From contig CAZCKC010000005.1 in assembly GCA_964499235.1 (NCBI GenBank), positions 1 to 64,000 on the forward strand: 64,000 nucleotides of DNA, read 5' to 3'. Below are positions 15,868 through 23,944 of the stretch, piece after piece. Position numbers and translations under genes: made by a program. The notes under the pieces are model-generated. The model worked only from the letters and a program-made list of their open reading frames with translations, searched no databases and had not been told where the DNA came from. Every line of letters begins with the position of its first letter. Position 1 is the first letter of the stretch. This stretch comes from JAFGRR01 sp964499235. GTDB taxonomy: Bacteria > Planctomycetota > Phycisphaerae > UBA1845 > Fen-1342.

Positions 15868-17379
15868 ATGTTCGTTGCGCGTGCACGCCAGCTCGCCGCT
15901 GGGCCGCCCCGTTGTAGCGTCATTGCGTGGGGCCTGGCAACGATACTGTCCCTCGCCAGCGTGCCCAGCTTGGCCGAGGGCCGCCTGCGCTGGTCCGACG
16001 AGTTCGACGGGAACAGCCTCAATCCCGCCAACTGGGAATCCCTGCTCGGCGACGGCTGCCAGTTCGACCTCTGCGGCTGGGGCAACAACGAGTTGCAGTG
16101 GTACACCGCGCGGCCGGAAAACCTTTTCGTCGCCGACGGCAAGCTGCACATCGTCGCCCGCGAAGACTACTGGCAAGGACAGCGCTACACCTCGGCTCGG
16201 ATCCGCACGAAGGGCCGCGCCGACTTCCTCTACGGCCGCATGGAAGCCCGCATCCGCCTGCCGGAGGGCGAAGGCATCTGGCCCGCCTTCTGGCTGCTGC
16301 CGAGCGATTCACCGTATGGTGGCTGGGCGGCGAGCGGCGAAATCGACATCCTCGAAGCGGTCGACGTCCCCTGGCAGGTGCACGGCACGCTGATCTACGG
16401 CGAGAGCTGGCCCAACCAGGTCTACGACGGGTCGAGCTACTCAAACGGGGGCAACTTCGCCGACGGCTTTCACGTCTATGCCCTCGAATGGGAGCCGGAC
16501 GAGATGCGCTGGTATGTGGACGACGTCCGCTATCACCGCGTCACCAGCGACGAGTGGTGGAGCGCCGCCGCGCCGGGCAATCCGCGGGCCCCCTTTGACA
16601 CGCCGTTCCACTTCCTGCTGAACGTCGCCGTCGGCGGTGACTGGCCGGGCTCTCCGGACAGCACCACGCAGTTCCCGCAGCAAATGGTGGTGGACTATGT
16701 CCGGGTCTACGACCGGAGCGCGACCGGCCCGTTCCACGGCACGCCGGCCGGGATCCCCGGCCGCGTCGAGGCGGAAGACTTCGACAACGGTGGCGCGGGC
16801 GTCGCCTACCACGATTCAGATCCCGACAACATCGGCGGCGCCTATCGAAGCGAAGGGGTCGATCTCGCCGGCGCAGCGCACGGCGGCTACCACGTCGGCT
16901 GGATCGCGCCGGGCGAGTGGCTGGAGTATTCGGTGTCCGTCGCGCATGCGGGCTACTACGACATTCACGCCGGGGTGGCGGCTCCCAGCGCCGGCGGGAG
17001 CTTCACGCTACTGCTGGACGGGACCCCGCTCGGCGATCTGCTCACCGTGCCCGCCACCGGCGGCTGGCAGAACTGGACCACGATCAGCGGCGGCGCCTTC
17101 CTGCCGGCCGGCGAGCACCGGCTCCGTTTTCAGAACGGTCCGCCGGCAACCGGCTACAACGTTAGCTACTTTGAATTCGCCCTCGCGGCCGACACCAACG
17201 CCGACGGCCAAGTCGATTTCGGCGACGCCCTGCCGCTGCTGTTCTGCATGACCGGTGTCGATGCAAGCCCCGCCAACCCCGCGTGTGCGGGCACAGCCCT
17301 CGCACAGGGCGATCTCGACGGCGACGGCGATCTCGACCTGCGGGACGCCGCGTTCCTGCAGATGGCGTTCCACAACTAG
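15868..17379 (+). CDS. Secreted GH16 beta-glucanase (laminarinase-type) with CBM6 and dockerin-like repeats
   Basis: A 503-residue exported enzyme. A signal peptide (to about PSLAEG) precedes a GH16 jelly roll (about 38-288) with the catalytic motif GEIDILE, giving nucleophile E158, D160 and acid/base E163. The four-residue spacing is the beta-bulge type seen in laminarinases and other beta-1,3-glucanases. A CBM6-like domain follows (about 294-440, starting GRVEAEDFDNGGAGVAYHD), then two EF-hand/dockerin-like loops (DTNADGQVDFGDA and DLDGDGDLDLRDA). The ATG at 15868 is taken because GTGAGG lies just before it; an in-frame GTG at 15853 is the alternative. It would make oligosaccharides from beta-1,3-glucan outside the cell for the neighbouring transporter and phosphorylase. 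Confidence 0.9.
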   Translation: MFVARARQLAAGPPRCSVIAWGLATILSLASVPSLAEGRLRWSDEFDGNSLNPANWESLLGDGCQFDLCGWGNNELQWYTARPENLFVADGKLHIVAREDYWQGQRYTSARIRTKGRADFLYGRMEARIRLPEGEGIWPAFWLLPSDSPYGGWAASGEIDILEAVDVPWQVHGTLIYGESWPNQVYDGSSYSNGGNFADGFHVYALEWEPDEMRWYVDDVRYHRVTSDEWWSAAAPGNPRAPFDTPFHFLLNVAVGGDWPGSPDSTTQFPQQMVVDYVRVYDRSATGPFHGTPAGIPGRVEAEDFDNGGAGVAYHDSDPDNIGGAYRSEGVDLAGAAHGGYHVGWIAPGEWLEYSVSVAHAGYYDIHAGVAAPSAGGSFTLLLDGTPLGDLLTVPATGGWQNWTTISGGAFLPAGEHRLRFQNGPPATGYNVSYFEFALAADTNADGQVDFGDALPLLFCMTGVDASPANPACAGTALAQGDLDGDGDLDLRDAAFLQMAFHN

Positions 17380-17414
17380 CGTCAACGGGCGCGACCCGCG
17401 GCCCCCGGCGCGAG

Positions 17415-17434
17415 TGGTTGCGGGAATGCAACCA
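17415..17434. terminator. Weak hairpin between convergent GH16 and symporter genes
   Basis: TGGTTGC and GCAACCA form a 7-bp stem with a 6-nt loop between two converging genes. There is no T-run on either strand, so a terminator role is only suggested by position. Confidence 0.3.
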
Positions 17435-18901
17435 TCACGCGTTGGTGGGCGCGTCCGCCGGACGTCCCCCCGTCCCCAGCCGCCCCCGGCGCTGCTCCAG
17501 CGTGGCTCGGATTTCGTATGCCCGCGCTTCCGTGATCTGGTAGGTGGCCATGATCCCGATCGCGATCGCCGACGTCACGAGCGGCACACCGACGTCAAAG
17601 ACCCGCAGCAGGAGCAGGGTCTGCTCCGACTGGGCCTCCTCCAGGGTCACGTCGAAGCCGGACGCGTTCAGCAGGATCCCGGTCAACAGCCCGGCGAGCG
17701 CCATGCCAATTTTCACCATCCACCAATAGATCGCCCCGAACACGCCCTCGCGCCGCTCGTGCGTCTGCAGTTCGTCGTAGTCGCACACGTCCGCGATCAT
17801 CGAGCCCATCAGCGTGAACAGCGAGCCGGTCCCGAACGCGACGAACGGCGCCGCGTACAGCAGCCAGTAGGGGTGGTCCGGGTTGTAACCGAACCACTTC
17901 AACGCATAGCCGCACAGGGAAATCGAGATCGTGATCAGGAACGTGTTCTTCTTCCCGATCCGCGTGGCAATCCAGCCCGTCAGCGGGATGACCACCATCG
18001 TCGCCGCCGCGGTCAGCGTGCCGAACCACCCCAACAGCTGCCCGGCCCCGGCGTCATCGCCGTTGAAGAGGTAAAAGATCATCACGTACAGCGAGAACGA
18101 GATGCCGAGCTGGTAACCGTTGAAGACGAGGAACGTCGCTGCGCAGATCTTCACGAACGGCGTGCAGCGAAACGTCACCACAATGCCGCGCAGGAAGTCG
18201 AGCAGGTGGTTCCACGTCCCCTGCAGCCCTTCCGCGACCCGCGCCGGCAGGTGCCGCTCACGGCAGAAGAGCGCCGGCACCACCCCGAGCACGATGATCG
18301 TCACGCCGACGCCGATCGCCAGCGTCCGCGCCCCGTGGACCGTGTCGCGGAACAGCGTCTCGTTCGCCATGATTGCATAGAACCAGCCGACGCCGAGCCA
18401 CACGATCTGCCCCACGAAGTTGGCCACGGTGTGCAGCCGCGTCCGCTCGTGGTAGTCCGCCGTCATCTCGTAGCCGAACGCCACGAACGGCGTCGCGTAC
18501 AGGGTGTAAGCCAAAAAGAACAACACCGACGCCGCCAGAAAGACCCAGAAATAGAACATCTCGCTGCGGCCGTCCGGCAGCTGCCACATCAGCGCGAAGA
18601 CGATCCCGGCCAGGAGGGCGCCGACCAGAATGAACGGCCGCCGCCGCCCCCACCGCGTCCGCGTGTTGTCGGAGAGGTATCCGACCACCGGGTCGGACAC
18701 GGCGTCGAAGATCCGCGGGATCGCCGCGATCAACCCCACCAGGAATGGATCCATCCCCAACCCGAGGTTCAGGATCACCATCATCGCGGGCAGGGCGGCC
18801 GCCTGGAGGTTATTCACGAACATGCCGACCGCATACGCCAGCTTCTGGGGGATCGGGATTCGATCTTCAGCCGCCGTGACGTGGCGCTCGGGGGCACGCA
18901 T
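17435..18901 (-). CDS. GPH-family (MFS) sugar:cation symporter
   Basis: A 488-residue membrane protein with about 12 predicted transmembrane segments. It has the hallmarks of the glycoside-pentoside-hexuronide family (MelB-like). The first helices contain LAYAVGMFVNNLQ. A loop after helix 2 carries DPVVGYLSDNTRTRWGRRRP, the family's D-P-x2-G-x3-D-x4-R-x-GRRRP signature. The second half has YDELQTHERREGVFGA. Family members import oligosaccharides with Na+ or H+. The ATG at 18901 has a GAGG upstream; 40 extra residues are possible from an earlier start. The predicted promoter overlaps candidate operator site 4. Neighbouring GH16 and phosphorylase genes suggest uptake of beta-1,3-gluco-oligosaccharides, an inference from context. 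Confidence 0.88.
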   Translation of the reverse strand: MRAPERHVTAAEDRIPIPQKLAYAVGMFVNNLQAAALPAMMVILNLGLGMDPFLVGLIAAIPRIFDAVSDPVVGYLSDNTRTRWGRRRPFILVGALLAGIVFALMWQLPDGRSEMFYFWVFLAASVLFFLAYTLYATPFVAFGYEMTADYHERTRLHTVANFVGQIVWLGVGWFYAIMANETLFRDTVHGARTLAIGVGVTIIVLGVVPALFCRERHLPARVAEGLQGTWNHLLDFLRGIVVTFRCTPFVKICAATFLVFNGYQLGISFSLYVMIFYLFNGDDAGAGQLLGWFGTLTAAATMVVIPLTGWIATRIGKKNTFLITISISLCGYALKWFGYNPDHPYWLLYAAPFVAFGTGSLFTLMGSMIADVCDYDELQTHERREGVFGAIYWWMVKIGMALAGLLTGILLNASGFDVTLEEAQSEQTLLLLRVFDVGVPLVTSAIAIGIMATYQITEARAYEIRATLEQRRGRLGTGGRPADAPTNA

Positions 18902-19021
18902 CGCAACCTCGTTCCTGCCGACCGGTTTCGAGTTGAATCGGCGGACGTACACCAGGGCCGCGACGCCATTGCGCGGTCGCCCTGCGGCCGACACCCGCGT
19001 GAACACCGACGATCGCGGCAT

Positions 19022-19050
19022 AGCGTACGCTGAAACAGTACCATTTCGAA
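19022..19050 (-). promoter_or_regulatory. Promoter of the GPH symporter
   Basis: On the minus strand TTCGAA and TACGCT are 17 bases apart. The candidate LacI operator (19031-19043) lies in the spacer. The -35 is a poor match, so the call rests on spacing and on the operator. Confidence 0.4.
19031..19043 (-). promoter_or_regulatory. Candidate LacI-type operator, site 4
   Basis: The plus strand reads TGAAACAGTACCA, the minus strand TGGTACTGTTTCA. It differs by one base from site 3 and lies 130 bases before the symporter start codon. Confidence 0.5.
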
Positions 19051-19302
19051 GGATGGCGGACGGCGGCTTTGCGCGGCCGATGACGATGGCGGGCGAGGCG
19101 GGACGGGCCTGGGGTCAAGGCCAAGTTCTTCCCGCACGCGCAGCCAGACGTGATCGACTTGCCCGCGCGGGAGTGCTCGGATTCCTGTCTTCTGCGTGGC
19201 GAGAGCGCCGCTGATCATTACGGCCGTGATCGCTCGCCGACGGGTTTCCCGCGGGGCGGCTTGTTGGCCGGCGGGAGGGGTGATGATCTATGCGGGGGTA
19301 CG

Positions 19303-19331
19303 TTGAAATAGCACCAGGTTGGTACTATAAA
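19303..19331 (+). promoter_or_regulatory. Promoter of the rrf2-suf operon
   Basis: TTGAAA (19303-19308) and TATAAA (19326-19331) are separated by exactly 17 bases, a close match to a sigma-70-type consensus in an otherwise GC-rich region. The start codon of the Rrf2 regulator lies about 70 bases beyond the predicted transcription start. Confidence 0.7.
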
Positions 19332-19339
19332 GTAGTACC
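19321..19339 (+). promoter_or_regulatory. Inverted repeat over the suf promoter, probable Rrf2 operator
   Basis: GGTACTA-TAAAG-TAGTACC is a perfect 7-bp dyad with a 5-base spacer that covers the -10 box. Its position suits repression by the Rrf2-family regulator encoded directly downstream, with derepression when its Fe-S cluster is lost. Confidence 0.6.
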
Positions 19340-19408
19340 TGGATGGTCCCATATGGATGGCCGGGGGCTGTTCCGGCTGGCGGGCAGCGGCTGGCAGTGA
19401 GGTTGATC

Positions 19409-19930
19409 GTGATCGGGATCTCGCGGAAAGCGGACTACGCGTTGGTGGTATTGGCCGAGCTAGCCGAGCTTGACGGTGAGCCGCGAAGTGCGGCGGAGCT
19501 GGGGGCGCGCACGGGGATTGCGGTGCCGGTGCTGCGGAACGTGTTGAAGGACCTGGCGCGGGCGGGGCTGCTGGCGGCGGTTCGCGGCCCGTTTGGGGGG
19601 TACGTGTGTGCCCGGGATCCGCGGGCGGTGACGGTGTTGGATGCGGTTGACGCGGTGGGCGACCACGTGGCGGTGACACGGTGTTGCGAGGATCCGCGGG
19701 AAGCGGAGCTGGGGTGTGAGATTGCGGCGGCGTGTCGGATCCGCCCGTCGGTGAACCGGCTGCAGGACGAGATCGTGGCATTGCTGCGGGGGACGTCGCT
19801 GGCGGACCTGACGGCGGCGGGGGATCCGGGGAGTGCGGGTGGTCGCGGCCTGCCGGTGGTGGCCGCCGCGTGCTCCGAGCGGGACCTGGCGAGCAAGAGA
19901 AACCTTCGACGAAACGGAGAGCGGTCGTGA
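19409..19930 (+). CDS. Rrf2-family Fe-S-sensing regulator of the suf operon
   Basis: A 173-residue winged-helix protein of the Rrf2 family (IscR/SufR-like). It starts MIGISRKADYALVVLAELA, typical of the family, and has a wing at GPFGGYV. Four cysteines (C92, C93, C103, C109) lie where IscR binds its [2Fe-2S] cluster, so it probably senses Fe-S status. The GTG at 19409 is chosen because family members begin a few residues before ISRKADYA and GAGG precedes it. Earlier starts at 19343 or 19397 are possible. Its stop overlaps the GTG of sufB (GTGA), so it is the first gene of the suf operon. The C-terminal tail is longer than usual. Confidence 0.85.
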   Translation: MIGISRKADYALVVLAELAELDGEPRSAAELGARTGIAVPVLRNVLKDLARAGLLAAVRGPFGGYVCARDPRAVTVLDAVDAVGDHVAVTRCCEDPREAELGCEIAAACRIRPSVNRLQDEIVALLRGTSLADLTAAGDPGSAGGRGLPVVAAACSERDLASKRNLRRNGERS

Positions 19931-21369
19931 CGACTTCGCATGATTTGCAGGCGTGGGAAACGCAGCAGTACCAGTACGGCTTTGTCACCGAGATTGAATC
20001 GGAGACGCTGCCGCCGGGGTTGAACGAGGATGTGATTCGGCACATCTCGGCGAAGAAATCGGAGCCGGCGTGGCTGACGGAGTGGCGGCTGAAGGCGTAC
20101 CGCAACTTTTTGACGATGCGCGAGCCGGACTGGCAGAACGTGCACTATCCGAAGATCGACCTGCAGGGGATTTCGTACTACTCGGCGCCGAAGAAGGGGC
20201 CGAAATACCAGAGCCTCGACGAGGTGGATCCGGAGCTGTTGCGGACGTACGAGCGGCTGGGGATTCCGCTGGGGGAGCAGCAGCGGTTGGCGGGGGTGGC
20301 GGTCGACGCGGTGTTTGACAGCGTGTCGGTGGCGACGACGTTCAAGAAGGAGTTGGCGGAGGCGGGCGTCGTTTTCTGCTCGATGTCGGAAGCGGCGCAG
20401 AAGCACCCGGAGCTGTTGCGGCAGTACCTGGGGTCAGTGGTGCCGCACAACGACAACTACTTCGCGGCGCTGAACTCGGCGGTGTTCACGGACGGGTCGT
20501 TCGTGTACGTGCCGAAGGGGGTGGCGTGCCCGATGGAGTTGTCGACGTACTTCCGGATCAACGCGGAGTCGACGGGGCAGTTCGAGCGGACGCTGATCAT
20601 CGCGGAGGAGGGGGCGGCGGTCAGCTACCTGGAGGGCTGCACGGCGCCGCTGCGGGACGAGAACCAGCTGCACGCGGCGGTCGTGGAGCTGGTGGCGCTG
20701 GATGATGCGCGGATCAAGTACTCGACGATTCAGAACTGGTATCCCGGTGACGCGGAAGGCAAGGGCGGGATCTACAACTTTGTGACGAAGCGGGGCCGGT
20801 GCCAGGGGCGCCGCGCGCACATTTCCTGGACGCAGGTGGAGACGGGGTCGGCGATCACGTGGAAGTACCCGAGCTGCGTGCTGGAGGGGGACGAGTCGAT
20901 CGGCGAGTTCTACTCGGTGGCACTGACGAAGGCCCGGCAGCAGGCCGACACCGGGACGAAGATGGTGCACATCGGCAAGAACACGCGCAGCACGGTGGTC
21001 TCGAAGGGGATCAGCGCGCAGCAGGGGCAGAACACGTATCGCGGGCTGGTGAAGATCAACCGCGGGGCGGCCGGCGCGCGGAACTACACGCAGTGCGACT
21101 CGCTGCTGATGGGCAACCGCTGCGGCGCGCACACGTTCCCCTACATTGACAACGCGAACCCGACGGCGCACGTGGAGCACGAGGCGACGACCAGCAAGGT
21201 CGGCGAGGACCAGCTGTTCTACCTGCAGCAGCGCGGGCTGGACGAGGAGCAGGCGGTGTCGATGATCGTCAACGGCTTCTGCCGCGAGGTCTTCCGCGAG
21301 CTGCCGATGGAGTTCGCGGTCGAGGCGACGAAGCTGCTGGAGATCAGCCTCGAGGGGAGCGTGGGGTGA
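19927..21369 (+). CDS. sufB: Fe-S cluster assembly protein SufB
   Basis: A 480-residue SufB scaffold. Conserved blocks include VHYPKIDLQGISYYSAP near the N-terminus, SVVPHNDNYFAALNSAVFTD in the middle and GNRCGAHTFPYI plus VEHEATTSKVGEDQLFYL near the C-terminus. SufB forms the SufBC2D complex with SufC and SufD, on which [Fe-S] clusters are built in the cytoplasm. The GTG start at 19927 overlaps the rrf2 stop and has GGAGAG upstream. Its stop overlaps the start of the Rieske-type gene. Length and sequence are normal for the family. Confidence 0.97.
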   Translation: MTTSHDLQAWETQQYQYGFVTEIESETLPPGLNEDVIRHISAKKSEPAWLTEWRLKAYRNFLTMREPDWQNVHYPKIDLQGISYYSAPKKGPKYQSLDEVDPELLRTYERLGIPLGEQQRLAGVAVDAVFDSVSVATTFKKELAEAGVVFCSMSEAAQKHPELLRQYLGSVVPHNDNYFAALNSAVFTDGSFVYVPKGVACPMELSTYFRINAESTGQFERTLIIAEEGAAVSYLEGCTAPLRDENQLHAAVVELVALDDARIKYSTIQNWYPGDAEGKGGIYNFVTKRGRCQGRRAHISWTQVETGSAITWKYPSCVLEGDESIGEFYSVALTKARQQADTGTKMVHIGKNTRSTVVSKGISAQQGQNTYRGLVKINRGAAGARNYTQCDSLLMGNRCGAHTFPYIDNANPTAHVEHEATTSKVGEDQLFYLQQRGLDEEQAVSMIVNGFCREVFRELPMEFAVEATKLLEISLEGSVG

Positions 21370-21722
21370 GGTCCGAGATCGATGCGCTGCGCGAGTTCGT
21401 GGAGGTGTTGCGGGCGGAGGAGCTGCCGCCCGGGGCGGCCTGCGAGGTTTCAGTGGGCGGTCGGGAGCTGGCGCTCGTCAACGTCGACGGGATATTCTAC
21501 GCCGTCGACAACGCCTGCCCGCACCAGGATGGGCCGCTCGGCGCCGGGGCGGTGCAAGATCACAGCCTGATCTGCCCTTGGCACCAATGGGAGTTTGACG
21601 TGCGGACCGGCGAGTGCTTTGAAGAGCCTGACACGCCGATCCGTTGCTACGAGACGAAGGTGGTTGACGGGCGGGTCCTGGTGCGGATGACCGCGGCGGG
21701 CGGCCCGTCGCCCGAGAGCTGA
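21366..21722 (+). CDS. Rieske-type [2Fe-2S] ferredoxin in the suf operon
   Basis: A 118-residue soluble Rieske protein. The cluster ligands are visible as ACPH (C51, H53) and CPWH (C70, H73), separated by 16 residues, and the fold matches ferredoxin components of dioxygenases. No oxygenase gene is present here. Similar small Rieske proteins occur in some suf operons, notably in actinobacteria, where an electron-transfer role in cluster assembly is suspected. The GTG start overlaps the sufB stop (GTGA), so expression is coupled. Confidence 0.9.
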   Translation: MRSEIDALREFVEVLRAEELPPGAACEVSVGGRELALVNVDGIFYAVDNACPHQDGPLGAGAVQDHSLICPWHQWEFDVRTGECFEEPDTPIRCYETKVVDGRVLVRMTAAGGPSPES

Positions 21723-21764
21723 TTCACACCGCGCATTAGCCCGGTGATAGGAAGGATAGACCTG

Positions 21765-22562
21765 ATGACAGCACCCCTGTTGGAGATTCGCAACCTGCAC
21801 GCCCATGCGGACGGGCACGAGATCCTGCACGGCGTCGACCTGACGATTCAGGGCGGCGAGGTGCACTCGATCATGGGCCCGAACGGGTCCGGCAAGAGCA
21901 CGCTGGCCAAGGTCCTGGCCGGTCGCGAAGAGTACGAGGTCACGCAGGGCAGCGTGCGATTTCGGGGGCAGGACCTGCTTGCGCTCGACCCCGACGAGCG
22001 GGCTCGCGACGGCCTGTTCCTGGCGTTCCAGTACCCGGTGGAGATTCCCGGGGTCAGCAACATGCAGTTCCTCAAAACGGCAGTCAACGCGATCCGGACG
22101 CATCGCGGTCTGCCGGAGCTCGACACCGTGGCGTTCCTGCAGGAGCTGCGCGACAAGCTCGGCCGGGTGGAGATGAACGAGCAACTGCTGCAGCGCTCGG
22201 TCAACGAGGACTTCTCGGGCGGCGAGAAGAAGCGCTACGAGATCGTGCAGATGGCGCTGCTGGATCCGGCGATGTGCGTGCTCGACGAAACGGACTCCGG
22301 GCTCGATATCGACGCACTGCGGATCGTGGCCGACGGGATCAACGCGATGCGGTCGCCGGAGCGTGGGTTGCTGCTGGTGACGCACTACCAGCGGCTGCTG
22401 AACTATGTCGAGCCGGATTACGTGCACGTGATGGTGGGCGGCCGAATCGTGCGGTCCGGCGGCAAGGAGCTGGCGCTGGAGCTCGAGGAGCAGGGCTACG
22501 CCGGCGTGACGGCCGGCACTGACGCGGGCGACGCGCCGTTGGCGGCGGAGGCGCGCTCGTGA
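21765..22562 (+). CDS. sufC: Fe-S cluster assembly ATPase SufC
   Basis: A 265-residue ABC-type ATPase. The Walker A is GPNGSGKST, the signature SGGEKKRYE and the Walker B/D-loop VLDETDSGLDIDAL, which is the SufC form. It energises the SufBC2D scaffold. The ATG at 21765 has GAAGGA eight bases upstream. The TGA stop overlaps the sufD GTG. It follows the Rieske gene by 42 bases. Confidence 0.97.
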   Translation: MTAPLLEIRNLHAHADGHEILHGVDLTIQGGEVHSIMGPNGSGKSTLAKVLAGREEYEVTQGSVRFRGQDLLALDPDERARDGLFLAFQYPVEIPGVSNMQFLKTAVNAIRTHRGLPELDTVAFLQELRDKLGRVEMNEQLLQRSVNEDFSGGEKKRYEIVQMALLDPAMCVLDETDSGLDIDALRIVADGINAMRSPERGLLLVTHYQRLLNYVEPDYVHVMVGGRIVRSGGKELALELEEQGYAGVTAGTDAGDAPLAAEARS

Positions 22563-23899
22563 GCGGCAGCGTGCAGACGCAGCAGGTGTCGCGGAACGCG
22601 ACTGGGGTCGACCTCGGCACGCTCCGCACGGCGGCCGAGCGGCTGCGCGCGGCAGGCGGTGCGGCGTGGCTGAACGCGCTCCGCGGGTCGGCGATCGAGC
22701 GGGCGATCGAGCTGGGGCTGCCGACGAAGGCGTTTGAGGCGTGGCGCTACACGAACGTGGATGCGCTGGCGGAGACGGAGTATCGGCTGCCGGGCGACCC
22801 GGGCGCCGCCGCCCCCACGGTAGCGCAGCCCGAACTGGAGTCGGCCGCGCGGCTGGTATTTGTCGATGGGATCCTGGACGCGGCGCGGTCGGATTTAGCC
22901 CTCGATCAGGTCCGGATCACTCCCCTGCCGGCAGACAGCCCGCCGGCGGAGGTGGAGCGGGTCATTGGCGACGCGGTAGCGAAGGCGCGCGATGGGCTGG
23001 AAGCGTTGGCGGGTGGGTTGGTCACGACGGGCGTGGTCGTGCACGTGCCGGCCGGCGTGGCGCTGGAGCGGCCGATCCACGTGACGTTCGTCGGGCGGGC
23101 GACCGATGAGGCCGCCCTGCTGGTGGCGCCGCACGTGGTGGTACAGGCCGAGGCGCAGTCGGAAGTGACGGTGATCGAGGATCACGTGCAGCCGGCGGGG
23201 GCGCGGGGGCTGACGCTGGGGACGACGTCGCTGGTGGCCGGCGCCGGGGCCCACGTGCGGCACGCGTTGCTGGCGCGGGACAGCACGGCCTGGACGCACT
23301 GCGCGACGCTGCGGATCGAGCAGGGTCGGGCGAGCCAGGTGGCGTCACACCGGATCCTGACGGGCGGAGCGTTGGTGCGGAACAACATCGTGGTCGGGCT
23401 GCGGGGTGAGCAGGCGGAGACGGTGCTGAACGGCGTGTTCGTACCCCGCGGGCGGCAGCAGCACGACAACTACCTGCGGGTCGAGCATTCGGCCGAGCAC
23501 TGTCGCAGCCGCCAGTACTATCGGGGGCTGCCGGCGGATCGGGCGCGGGGGGTGTTTGCGGGACGGATCTGGGTTGACGCGACCGCCCAAAAGACGGATG
23601 CCGTCCAGACGAACGCCAACCTGCTGCTGTCGTCCCGGGCGCGGATTTACTCGCAGCCGCAGCTGGAAATTTACGCGGACGACGTGAAGTGCACGCACGG
23701 GGCGACCACGGGGTACCTGGACGAGGACGCCCTGTTCTACCTGCGAGCGCGCGGCGTGCCGGAGCACCGGGCACGGCTGTTACTGCTGCACGCGTTCGCG
23801 GGGGAGTGCGTCGAACGGATTGAGCACCCGGGCCTGCGTGAGTGGGTCCGGGAACGGATCGATGAGCGCCTGGCGGCGATCCTCGAGACGAGTGACTGA
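22559..23899 (+). CDS. sufD: Fe-S cluster assembly protein SufD
   Basis: A 446-residue SufD. The family blocks are visible: KAFEAWRYTNVDAL near the N-terminus, VPRGRQQHDNYLRVEHSAEH and KTDAVQTNANLLLSSRARI in the beta-helix, and CTHGATTGYLDEDALFYLRA near the end. It is the partner of SufB in the SufBC2D scaffold. The GTG start overlaps the sufC stop. In most suf operons sufS follows; here the next gene, 45 bases on, is a rhodanese. Confidence 0.95.
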   Translation: MSGSVQTQQVSRNATGVDLGTLRTAAERLRAAGGAAWLNALRGSAIERAIELGLPTKAFEAWRYTNVDALAETEYRLPGDPGAAAPTVAQPELESAARLVFVDGILDAARSDLALDQVRITPLPADSPPAEVERVIGDAVAKARDGLEALAGGLVTTGVVVHVPAGVALERPIHVTFVGRATDEAALLVAPHVVVQAEAQSEVTVIEDHVQPAGARGLTLGTTSLVAGAGAHVRHALLARDSTAWTHCATLRIEQGRASQVASHRILTGGALVRNNIVVGLRGEQAETVLNGVFVPRGRQQHDNYLRVEHSAEHCRSRQYYRGLPADRARGVFAGRIWVDATAQKTDAVQTNANLLLSSRARIYSQPQLEIYADDVKCTHGATTGYLDEDALFYLRARGVPEHRARLLLLHAFAGECVERIEHPGLREWVRERIDERLAAILETSD

Positions 23900-23944
23900 C
23901 CAACAAGCGATCGCGACATCAGCGCGACAGGAAAGGAACCAGCG

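Noticed and set aside
19732..19926. N-terminal extension of SufB in an open frame
   Set aside because: It overlaps the rrf2 coding region; the SufB family starts at the GTG at 19927, which has a ribosome binding site.
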